Position numbers and translations under genes: made by a program. Source: Sequoia sempervirens (Eukaryota > Streptophyta > Pinopsida > Cupressales > Cupressaceae). Taken from it: 64,000 nt of DNA. Below are positions 43,783-54,650 of the stretch, one piece after another. How positions within the stretch are numbered: the stretch's first letter is position 1; every line of letters starts with the position of its first letter. The DNA lies in the NCBI GenBank assembly GCA_007258455.2, contig VDFB02270651.1, forward strand, positions 699,666,217-699,730,216, given 5' to 3'. The notes under the pieces were generated by a model. It did not search any database. It saw only the letters and a program-made list of their open reading frames with translations, and was not told where the DNA came from.

Positions 43783-46560
43783 GGGAGTTTGGTGATAGCT
43801 CAAGGATCTCAAATAGGGACTTTATTTAGACTAAATGCCTCTACTTTATGTAACTCTTCCAATGTAACTAGCACTGAAAATGCATGTATGTTGTGGCACC
43901 ATAGATTGGGTCACATTGGTGAAAAAGGTCATAAGACCATTCCTAATAAAAAAAAATTGGTTGATAGTATTTCTTATTACTTTGTTGGAAAAAATGATTT
44001 ATGTGATCATTGGGTGTTTGGTAAATAAAATAGATTTTCATTTCCTCATGGAACTAATAAGGAAAATATATTATTAGAGATCATTCATTCGGATGTATGT
44101 GGACTAGTGGATGTTGACTCTTTTGGATAAATATTGGTATTATGTCTCTTTCATTGATGGTGTCTCAAGATACACATGGGTTTATTTTATGTGTTCTAAA
44201 TCTGAATTTTTCACTAAGTTTAAGGAATTTAAGGCCTTAGTTGAGAATCAATCAGATCATAAGATAAAAGTGTTGAGATCTAACAATGGGGGTGAATAAT
44301 GTTCCAAGGAATTTGATGAGTTTTGTAAGCATGCAGGTATTTTTTGGTAGAATATTACTCCTTATACTCCACAACAAAATGGGGTAGCAGAAATAATGAA
44401 CCAAACCTTGATGGAAAGAGCTAGGAGCATGTTGAGTGGTGCTAAGCTTGATAGATGGTACTGCTTGTTATTTGATTAATAGATCTCCTTGTTTAACTCT
44501 TATTGATAAAACTCCTTATGAAGTGTGGATATGTAGAAAGCATTTTGTTTCACACTTAAGGGTCTTTAGTTGTGAGGGATTTTTTCATGTGCCTCAAGAG
44601 AAGCGATCTAAACTAGATCCAAAAGCTCATAAATGCATCTTCATTAGATATGGTAAGAATGTAAAAGGTTATAAGCTTTGGAATCCTCTAACCCGTAAAA
44701 TGGTCTTTTCTAGAGATGTGATTTACAAGGAGTTTAGAGCTTACTCAAGACAAGAACAACCAAGGGAGAAATATAAGACAAAGACAATGTACTTTGAGAC
44801 AAAGATTGAGAAGCTCAGGAAGATGCACATGTGGAAGAAAAACTAGATGGATTTGAGGATGGAGAAGAAGAAGAGGGTTCAGATAATTCTAAGGATGTGC
44901 AAGATGAGAAAGAAGAATAATATGTAGATCCCATTACTTCTACCTTGAGGATATCCAAAAGGAAACATAATCTAGTTGATAGGTATATCCCATCCATTTT
45001 TTGTTATGTATTTACTTTGTTGAGTACTGACAATGAACCTAGATCCTACATAAAGGCTCTCTCTTCAAAGAAAATTTAGTCTTGGTTGTAGGCCATGCAG
45101 GAGAAGATGATGTCTTTGGATAGTTGTGACACCTAGTATCTTGCTATTTTTCCCAAACGAAGGAAGCCCATTGGATGCAAGTGGGTATTTAAAAATAAAT
45201 TTGGAGAAAATGGTCAGTTGGAGTGGTACAAGGCCAACATAGTGGCTAAGAGCTACTCCTAGAGAGAGGGAATTGATTTTGGTGAAATTTTCTCTCCTAT
45301 TGCTAAATTAAATTATATTAGATTCCTATTATCTATTGCTATTGCTTGTGATTTTGAGATAGAGAAAATGGATGTTAAAACTACTTTCTTTCATTGGGAT
45401 CTTGAGGAGGAAATTTATATGTGACAGACTAATGGTTTTGTTGTGAAAGGAAAAGAACAATTTGTTTGCAGGTTGAAGAGATCTTTGTATGGTTTGAAAC
45501 AATCACCCAAGATGTGGTACCAAAAGTTTGATTATTTTGCATTGAAGTTGTGTTTTCTTAGGAGTGAGGAGGATCATTGTGTTTACATTAAGGCTATTGA
45601 TGATCAAATTATAATTTTTGCCTTGTATGTTGATGATATGTTTTTTTTGTAACAACAAAGTGATGATAGTGAGCTCAAGGCATAGCTTTATGGAACATTT
45701 GATATGATGGACTTGATGGATACAAAATATATTCTTGAGATGGAAATCAGAAGAGAACGGGTTCATAGAAAGCTTTAGTTAAGTCAGAGTAAGTATGTTG
45801 ATACTATTTTACAAAGGTTTAATATGCATGAAGGTAAGCCAATCAGTATTCCATTTCTAGTTTGTACTAATTTAAGCTTAGATATGTTTCCTAGTTTTGA
45901 TGATGATGTTGAGGATATATATGGTTCTTTATGCTAGTGTCATTGGTAGTTTGATCTATGCAATGGTTTGCACTAGACCAGATATAGCCCAAGTAGTGGT
46001 AGTTATAAGCATGCTTATGTCTAGCTCTAGTAGAGAGCATTGGAATTTTGTTAAGAGGGTGTTTAGATATTTACAAGGTACTTCTGATTATATTTTTTTT
46101 ATCATGGTACAGATGATGTGGACAAGTCATTGGACATATAGGGGTTTGTTGATGTAGATTGGGAAGGTGACTTGGATATTCGAAGGTCCACCAATGGCTA
46201 TGTGTTTACTTTTTTTTCGAGGAGTAGTGAGTTGGATGAGTAAGAGGTAGCCTAGAGTTGCTTTTTCCACTACTGAAGTAGAGTATATCATTGCTACAAA
46301 TTCCTTTAAGGAGGCAGTATGGTTACAAAGGCTTGGTAATGGCATTGGTTTTTATTGCGAGATAGTGAGGATTGGATGTGACAGTAAGAGTGCTATTTGT
46401 CTGAAAAAAAATCCTATGTATCATGCTCATTCTAAGCATGTTGATGTTTAGTATCACTTTTTGTGAGAGAAAAGGTTGACACTTTGGATAATGTTACAAA
46501 TTCTCTTATGAAGCTAATGATCACAATTAATTTCTCTTGGTGTAGAAAGGCCATGGGCTT
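43783..46560 (+). pseudogene. Element E integrase, reverse transcriptase and RNase H
   Basis: Integrase: LWHHRLGHIGEKG, then IIHSDVCGLVDVDS, SFIDGVSRYTWVYF and TPQQNGVAE. In KVLRSNNGGE the catalytic Asp of the family's SDNGGE is Asn. The reverse transcriptase has PIGCKWVFKNKF, KMDVKTTFFHWDLEEEIYM, RSLYGLKQSPKMWYQKFD and the intact core YVDDM (near 45630). RNase H remains include VDVDWEGDLDIRRSTNGY (near 46150). The frame changes often and many stops are present. Confidence 0.9.
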
Positions 46561-46633
46561 TGGTCATTGTACTTGATTTGTATGTTTTGTGTCTCTTCGA
46601 TGTAATTACAATGTATAATTTCAAGTGGGAGAA

Positions 46634-47036
46634 TTTTAGGATAAGGTTACATTAACCTTGTAATACTATTTCATTTGTATTTCTCCACATTACTTGGAAT
46701 GTGTTCTAGGAGACATGAGAGAAAAATATTAAATTTTGGCATGTTGTAATTATATTTTAAAGAGAGGATTTATTTTCAATGGTGATTACACATCAAATAT
46801 AGATAAGGAATCTTTTCTAGGCATCCAAAATGGAATATGAAAGGTTTTGGATGAGTCTTTCAAGATTGGATAAGAAAAGGTGTCAGTTGGTGTTCCATCG
46901 GGAAGTGGAAAGGTCCCTGAGCATCTGGAAAGGAAGGAGCTGGATAGGCTATGGGTTAGGAACCCATGTTGGAGTCTCAAATATCCAATTAATACTTAAT
47001 TGTATTTTTTATTTCCAAGAAGAGGGGTATGGTTTT
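46634..47036 (+). repeat. Element E 3' LTR, truncated
   Basis: Aligns with the first 400 bases of the 5' LTR; its first bases are TTTTAGG instead of TGTTAGG. It follows the purine-rich AAGTGGGAGAA. It ends at the start of element D. Confidence 0.8.
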
Positions 47037-49228
47037 TGTATTAAAAGGCAATGGACAACTGAGAGAGGGGTGAATCAGTTGTCACAAAATTCAAACTTAA
47101 AACTTCAACACTTATCAATTCCAAAACCACACTATTATGTTATTAAGTATGAACATGAAACACAAATAACATAAAGTAAAATTAACACAATGAACACCAT
47201 ATTTTTACATGGAAAACCCAATGAGGGAAAAACCACGGTGAGGGCTAACTCAAAATATAAAGAGATAGCAAAACCAATTACAAAGGCTCATTGCCAAGGG
47301 CTCACTACCCAGAAGAGGACTCACTCTCCAAATACAAAGGCTCATTGCTGATAGAAAGGACTCACTATCCAATAGGGAGGCTCATTGCCTACTGATACAA
47401 AAGAGAACAAAAGATCCACCATAGTAATTAACACACATCTGTAACCTTTATCAAAATATTGTAGAAACCTTTAGCTCACTGCCTTTATGAATCTAACACA
47501 ATGAAGTACTACTACCTCAACTCACTTTCACAAACTTCTACTCTTTTAATTTGTGGCTTACTTCGTCACTTTACATCACCATTCAATTCTTCCCAATTTG
47601 ACTTTCATTTATACCATATTCAACCTTAGAAACTTTCTCCAAGGTCAGCCACATAAGCTTTATTTCATAAATTCAAATTAGGTCGGCAACTCAACATTCC
47701 TGTGGTGGAAAAGAATGTGAGTGGACCAATAAAAATACTTAACAAAGACCAAAAATAATGTCTCGGATCAACCACACGCTTCCTTAATTTAATTCTTCAA
47801 ATGAAGTGTAAACACCAAGTCAGCCAAACCTAATGAAAACACAAATTAACATTGATGTACATGCTTTTCAACAAGAAATGACATGTGGACAACGCAACAT
47901 AAGCTTTATTTCATAAATTCAAATTAGGTCGGCAACTCAACATTCCCGTGGTGGAAAAGAATGTGAGTGGACCAATAAAAATACTTAACAAAGACCAAAA
48001 ATAATGTCTCGGATCAACCACACGCTTCCTTAATTTAATTCTTCAAATGAAGTGTAAGCACCAAGTCGGCCAAACCTAATGAAAACACAAATTTACATTG
48101 ATGTACATGCTTTCCAACAAGAGATGACATGTGGACAACACAACACGCTTCATTATGCATGAGAACACATCTCAGGTTCCTTTAGATACATCCACAGCAA
48201 GTGAAATGATCTTCAAACATCGAACTCCTTCCATCAGTCCATCTGGACTGTGCAAACACATTCAACAACTCTGAAACTCAACTTCCAGATCACCAAACCA
48301 CAAACTTCTTTCCTAGAACCCAAAGATGTTCACCATTATAAGACAAATTCCAAATCTGCAAGATCTAAAATGGAACAGGAAAGGACTGCAAAGTAGAAAA
48401 AAATTTCCCAATCCAAAGAATACCAACTCTGCCAGAATAGTTCACACATCGATGAACGTAACTTTCACATCCCATTGAACCAGAAGCTACAACTCAAGAG
48501 ATATCACCAGGGTATGTGCAGGATCATCATTGAAAAAACAGACCCTTAAGTGGCAAAAAATTCAAAAAAATCAGAGTTAGGCAACTTGATGTAAAAATTT
48601 GAATAAGTTATATATATTATTTCAAAAATATGTAAGAATAGAATATGTAGAAAATTGAATGTAGTTTCTAAACTACTAGGTTTTTTTTAAATCTATTTGG
48701 TGAAAATTTGAAATTTCAATTAGAAAAAAGTAAAGCATAACCACAATAAAATGATAATATATTTTTGATTTTAGTAGTAGAAATGTCTGAGAATCTCCTT
48801 TAAAAAGATTTTTGTATGTCATCAATGTTTTGTGTAAAATAAAAGTCATCAGCCACATACCCTACACATACCCATCATATCACCACTTTTTGGCCCATCA
48901 TGATCCTACACATACCCACCATTACATCACCATTATAAAACCTACAAATCTGCACAATCATAGGATCAACACAGGAGAAATGTGAAGCACATACCGGAGC
49001 ACATTCTAAACACACTCAACTCTAACTTCTCTCTTTATTAATTTTCTCAAAAGAACTTGGAAACTCATCATTTCAGCACATCTACAACATCATAAGAATA
49101 GCTTCATGTACTCACAACATCTCAATAGTATCTCAACTATACATGCACAATCTACAACATACTGAACTATTTTGACATCAATGACAACATTAATGACAAC
49201 TCCACCAAACTTTCTCATACTTGCAACA
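47037..49228 (-). repeat. Element D 3' LTR
   Basis: 2192 bp. On the minus strand it starts TGTTGCAAG directly after the polypurine tract and ends ...TTTTAATACA. It contains a tandem duplication of 246 bp (47652-48143). No gene lies inside. Confidence 0.75.
47652..48143. repeat. 246-bp tandem duplication in the element D LTR
   Basis: CATAAGCTTTATTTCATAAA begins at 47652 and again at 47898; the two copies differ at only a handful of positions. It is the youngest-looking repeat in the window. Confidence 0.85.
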
Positions 49229-49245
49229 ATCTCCCCCTTTGTCAT
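49229..49245 (-). promoter_or_regulatory. Element D polypurine tract
   Basis: GACAAAGGGGGAGAT on the minus strand, the standard copia tract, directly before the LTR start TGTTGC. Confidence 0.8.
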
Positions 49246-49534
49246 TGATGGCAACACATGATGTGAAAAACCATCAAAGACAAAATCTTGCATAATATTC
49301 TAGGAGAACACCTTTTCTTCCTCTGCTACTATTTTTCACATGACTCTCTCTCCCCCTTTGATATCAATGGAAAATATCAAAAACTCTTATCACTCCCCCT
49401 TAGGAGTGCACCCATTTAACTCATACTGCAACAATGAAAATCGTTTCTACTCCCCTTGCGGAGTAGACCCATTCATCAGTCCAAATAAATGAAGAATTTT
49501 TGAATTCACTAGACTGATGCACCTTCATGTGCAC
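49246..49534 (-). other. Element D 3' untranslated region with twin hairpins
   Basis: Between the pol stop and the polypurine tract lie CTACTCCCCTTGCGGAGTAG (49449-49468) and CACTCCCCCTTAGGAGTG (49391-49408), both perfect small hairpins followed on the plus strand by a NACCCA box. A second purine tract (ATATCAAAGGGGGAGAGAGA on the minus strand) lies near 49349-49368. Confidence 0.65.
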
Positions 49535-52520
49535 CTAGTTCAGAGGGCCAATGACCCCCAACCTCTCCCTAAGATACTCAAAAGTATCCTTCGGAAGAGC
49601 CTTAGTAAATATATCTACAATTTGTTCCTTTGTTGTCACATACTCCAACTTGACTTCATTCTCCAACACTTTTTCTCTCAGAAAATGATATTTGATAGAT
49701 ATGTGTTTTGTTCTTGAATGCATAATCACATTATTTGAAATTTTTATAGCACTTGTGTTGTCACAAAAAACAGGAATAGGCTCATCACATATTACTCCAA
49801 TGTCTTTCAGATTTTTCTCCATCCACAAAACTTGTGTGTAGCAGGATGTTGCAGCAATATATTTTTCCTCTGCAGTGGATAAAGAAACCAAGTCTTGTTT
49901 CTTACTCAAACAAGAATCCAATCTTCTTCCAAGATATAAAGCACCTCCACTGGTACTCTTCTGTTCATCCACACAACCAGCCCAATCTGCATCAATATAA
50001 GCACTCAAGGTGAAATCAACACCCTTAGGATACCATAAACCATAATTCGGTGTACCTTTAAGATATCTAAATATCCTCTTTATAGTTGTAACATGTGCCT
50101 CTTTAGGATCTTCTTGAAATTTGGCAACTAGACATACTGCATTTATAATATCTTGTTTGGTAGCAATAAGATACAACAGTCCACCAATCATAGATTTGTA
50201 TTTTTTTTGATTAGTTTTAGTAGATTCATCATCTTTACTCAGCTTACATCCGGTTACCATAAGAGTACTAACCAGTTTGGAGTCATCCATCCCAAAATTA
50301 TTTAACAAATATCTTACATACTTATATTGTGAAATGAATATCCCTTTATCAGTTTGATTCACTTGAATACCAAGAAAGAAATTCAACTCACCAATCATAG
50401 ACATTTCAAATTCTTTTTGTGTTTCTTCTGCAAATCTTTTACACATGCCTTCATTTCCACCAAAGATGATATCATCAACATATACTACTACTATTAACAT
50501 TTTGTTACCATAAAGATTGTTGTCAGTAGAGCCTTTGTTGAATCGTGGCTTTGCCAAGTATCTATCCAATCTTTCATACCAAGCTTTGGGATCTTGCTTC
50601 AGTTCATACAATTCCTTCTTCAAATTACAAACCATGTTCTATTTGAGAGATAACTGAAATCCTTCAGGTTGTTCCATGTATACTTCTTCCTCCAATTCAC
50701 CATTCAAAAATGCTAACTTGACATCCATTTGATATACGTCAAAATCCTTATGGGCAGAAAAATGCCAAGAACATTCTAATAGCTTCCATTATAGCCACAA
50801 GGGAAATTTTTTCTTCAAAGTCTATGCATTCAACTTGTGAGTATCCTTTGCATGCACAAGTATTTCTTTATTCCTTATAACTTTACCATTTTCATTCAAC
50901 TTATTCCAGAACACCCATTTTGAACCAATTACATTCTTATTCACAGGTCTAGGAACTAATTCCCATGTCTAATTCTTTTTTATTTGCTGCAACTCTTCTT
51001 TCATAGATTCCATCCAACTCTCATCTTCGCATGCCTCACTCACATACTTAGGTTCAATTTTAGAGAGTAAACATAGATTTACCTCAGTTGCTACTTTACT
51101 TCTTGTCTTCACACCTTCACTCTTATCTCCATCTATCTATTCCTCTGGATGATTCTTTTGCACATACTTAGGAGTCTTAATAGTAGGTTTCGGTTCACTT
51201 TCTTCTTCAATCAGTTCTTCTTCTTCAATCTATTCTTCTTCCTTCTCCTTATTCTCTTAAGGTACCTATCCATGGATCATATCATTAGGTTCAACTTCAC
51301 TTATCTCAATAGGCTTTTTGCATGTCTTCATCAACTTTCACATTAGCACTTTCAACAATCTTCCTCAATCTTTTATTGAAGCATCTATATGCTTTGCTGG
51401 TAGTAGCGTATGCAAGAAAAATTCCTTCATCACATCTAACATCAAACTTTCCAATATTTCCATCATCCCTTTTAATGTAACATCTACTTCCAAATACCTT
51501 GAAGTACTTCACAATAGGAGTCTTACCATTCCATAACTCAAAAGGATTCTTTGTGTTATTGCCTCTAATCTGAACTCTATTAAGAACATAAACAACAATG
51601 TGTATTACCTCTCTCCAGTACACATCTGGTACATTTGATTCTTTCATCATGGTTCTTGCAGCTTCCTATACTATATGGTTTTTCCTCTCAAATACCCCAT
51701 TCTGTTGAGGGGTTCTCAAAGTAGAAAGCTATCTTTTTATTTCATGATGTTCACAAAATGTATTAAATTCACTAGAAGTGAATTCTCCACCTCTATCAAA
51801 TCTCAAGTATTTGATTCTCAAATTCACTTCATTTTCCACTCTTGCTTTGAACACTTTAAACCTATCCAGAGCCCGAGTCTTCTCTCTAAGAAAATAAACC
51901 CATGTCATTCGAGAATAATCATCAATAAGGAGCATGAAATACTCATCACCATTTAGGATTCCTATTCTAGTAGGACTACAAAGGTTAGTATGAATTAATT
52001 CTAGCATTCCGGTAGTAGAATTCTCTTTTCCCTTAAAGTTGCATCTTGTTTGTTTCCCTAACTGACAACTTCTATAGATAGTATTAGCAGGCTTTGTGAT
52101 TCTAGGTAGACCTCGGACAACATCTCTTGAACTGATTTTGACCAAATTATCAAAGTTTACATGTCCCATCCTCTGGTGCCATAACCAACTTTTACTGACT
52201 TGAGATACCAAGCATTGACCATCAACACACTTAAGCTGATAGATGTTTCCATGAGTTATCCTTCTAGTAGCAACCATATGTCTGGATCCTTTTCTAATTT
52301 CATAGGTATTATTTTGAAACACAAGTTTAAAACCATTGCTACACATTTTTCCAACACTTAAAAGGTTATGCCTCAAACCCTTTACATATATACATCATCA
52401 GTGTTGTGTACCCCATCAAAAATAATTGTACCTTTCCCACAAATCTTAGCTCTTGAATAATCACCAAACATGACCAAACCACCATCACACTTTTCAAGTT
52501 TATTGAACTTACTCTTATCT
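49535..52520 (-). pseudogene. Element D integrase, reverse transcriptase and RNase H
   Basis: Reading leftward: end of protease (GKGTIIFDGVHNT), integrase LWHQRMGHVNFDNL, then LIHTNLCSPTR (the first catalytic Asp is Asn), LLIDDYSRMTWVYFL, LRFDRGGEF and TPQQNGVFERKN. After an acidic linker comes the reverse transcriptase: [35 protein letters not shown], then an uninterrupted 366-codon frame (50635-49535). That frame has KKELYELKQDPKAWYERLD, the catalytic VVYVDDIIF, FFLGIQV, RNase H IDADWAGCVDEQKSTSG, CDNTSAIKIS and the C-terminal VDIFTKALPKDTFEYLRERL. It is the best preserved pol in the window, but stops upstream break it. Confidence 0.9.
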
Positions 52521-52525
52521 TTGTG

Positions 52526-52680
52526 TAGACATCAAAAATATACAGATTGATATTGCACACTCAATCTTGATCTACTACCATCGCCTCATCCTGAATTATC
52601 CCTCTATCTAACCTCCATATCTTCTTGTTTCTTGATTTCATTTGACATTTGGAGCTTGTATTGCAGGTTTTGAAGGATAA
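52526..52680 (+). repeat. Element C 5' LTR, internally deleted
   Basis: The first 90 bases (to TCTATCTAACC) match the start of the 3' LTR at 60407. After that only a short stretch (TTGTATTGCAGGTTTTG) resembles the end of the 3' LTR, so most of the LTR has been lost. Confidence 0.7.
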
Positions 52681-54650
52681 GGGAGCATGGAAGTCAAAGA
52701 AAAAGCATTATCACATCATTGTAACAAGTGTTTTTAAACACTTTGGGAAGAAATTATAATACCTCTTCTAAGGATTAGCTATCTTTCAAGCTTTTAGGAC
52801 CTACTAAATTTTTTTTGAGCTCTAAAAAGAACATTTCAATTTTTGCTACAAAAAGCTTAAAAAGAACATTAGGACTCAAATTTACTAAAGTTTGTTTTGG
52901 GATTAAAAATTGAACAAAGCAATTTTTCACACTTACTTTGGTGTTTTTAAAATGAACTCACAATTGCTTTGAAATGGTAAAATGAACATGTGCACCTTTT
53001 TATTTTTGATTGCTTACTTAAACTAACATCATCAAAAAGGACATATGCGCTTCTCTCGTGCTTTATAGCGATCTTGAGAATCAAAAGGCCTTTTTATGAT
53101 CTTAGGTTGAGATAAAGTAATCACCTCCACACTTCATTTTGGGCTTAAAATTGAACAAAACATTGTGCGAGTGTGAGTAGAGCATTATTACGTACATTCT
53201 CTCTCTTTGTGTTGCAAACAAAGATTGATTGAGTTATGGATATTGTCTTTATTCGCTTTTGTTTATCTTAGAGGGCCTACCTTGGGGAAAAAGTACTCAC
53301 CCAAGGGAATGACTCAACCGGTAACACTCTAAAGCCAAGAGTATTTCCAACTGGGATATAAATGTGGGTATTGGAATAAACGCCAATATCACGTGGTTGG
53401 CTCGACGAGATGGATCTGAAAAGGGACTCTCACCATGGGTCAATCTCCACGAATGGAAAGTCCTAATTAAAACCCATGTTTTAGAATTTACAAAATCCTT
53501 GATCTATTTGTTGGTGCAAGAACGGTTGTTTTGAAGCTGCCCCACACTTTTACGGTCTTTAGTAGAAATGGAAAGCATGCCATGGGAGTTTCATGGGTGT
53601 TGATGCTTGGCTTCCCCGTATAAGTGAGTGCCATGGAGGGGAGCCAGTGGGGTCAAGCATCTAACCATTCGCTAAAGATAAGCATAGCTAGACTTGTCCA
53701 AGTGGGGACTCAAAAAATATTGTCTTTCATATCCATAGGGTTGTACTTATTCTTAGTTACAAAATGTTTTTCTTGTTCGAAAACATCCTAGAAACAAACA
53801 CTTAACATCATCATCAAAATTTCAAACCCTTTAGGAGGCAAATACAATTGACCCAATTCATGTGTTATTGCTTTCCCTTGGGATTCTATCCTTAGAGGTT
53901 TCTAAACACTTGGATTACATCTGAATTTTCCTACTAAAGATCAACAATAGGTAACCCTTGCCTTGGATTCATCAAATTTCCACATAACATACTTTGTGGG
54001 ATTCGAAGAAATTAAGACATTGGACATCTAGTTTGGAAAACCTAATCAAAGAAGTATTTGTGGTAAAATAAATTCACTAATCAAGATGAAATAAATTGAA
54101 CCCCACACATGTGCTTGTGTATCTTTTGTCTTGTGGTCTTTTGAGAAAACATTGATCTTTTTGTTTGAAGGGAAAAGCATGTTCTTCAAAACCTTGGCCT
54201 TGTAAACAAGTCCTTAGGTTCATTTAGGATCAAAATCAAACACTTCATCCATTTCAAACATTTATCATCCCATCCCACAAGCAACTTTAGAGCTTTGGAA
54301 ACATCATTCTAGACTTGGGTAAATCATCAAAATCAAAATCACCTTGTTTAGTTAGGAGTATGGGAATGCATCCTTTCTCATACCTCTAGTTAAATTAGAA
54401 CCCCTTTGACCAAGTTCATCCTAGGATAACATCTAACATCTTAGGGTTTACAAGTTCATTATCCAACTCAAACAATCAAAATTAAGCCCTAAGTCTAGCA
54501 TTGATACAAAGTCCCAAAACATTCAACACTCATATCATTCACCCCTTTTCAACCTTCATCTCATCATTGGTCCTAAACACCTTAGAGGTCACTTTTACAA
54601 CAAGGTCAAAACACAAGAGTAACATGGAATATAAACTTGATCCATACATC
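52681..54650 (+). other. Element C leader
   Basis: No supported frame. The block 53275-53720 is similar to 21745-22240 in element B, with shared strings such as GGAAAAAGTACTCA, CACGTG and GGAGGGGAGCCAG. The rest is AT-rich. Confidence 0.6.

Larger units (their letters stand above)
41748..47036 (+). mobile_element. Element E: Ty1/copia retrotransposon, 3' LTR cut by element D
   Basis: 5' LTR 41748-42545, initiator-Met primer site, gag-protease-integrase-RT-RNase H in copia order, a polypurine tract near 46621-46633 and the first half of the 3' LTR (46634-47036). The two LTR parts align from TTAGGATAAGG onward. The 3' LTR stops where element D begins with TGTATTAAAAGG. The rest of this LTR should lie beyond the right end of the window. 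Confidence 0.85.
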
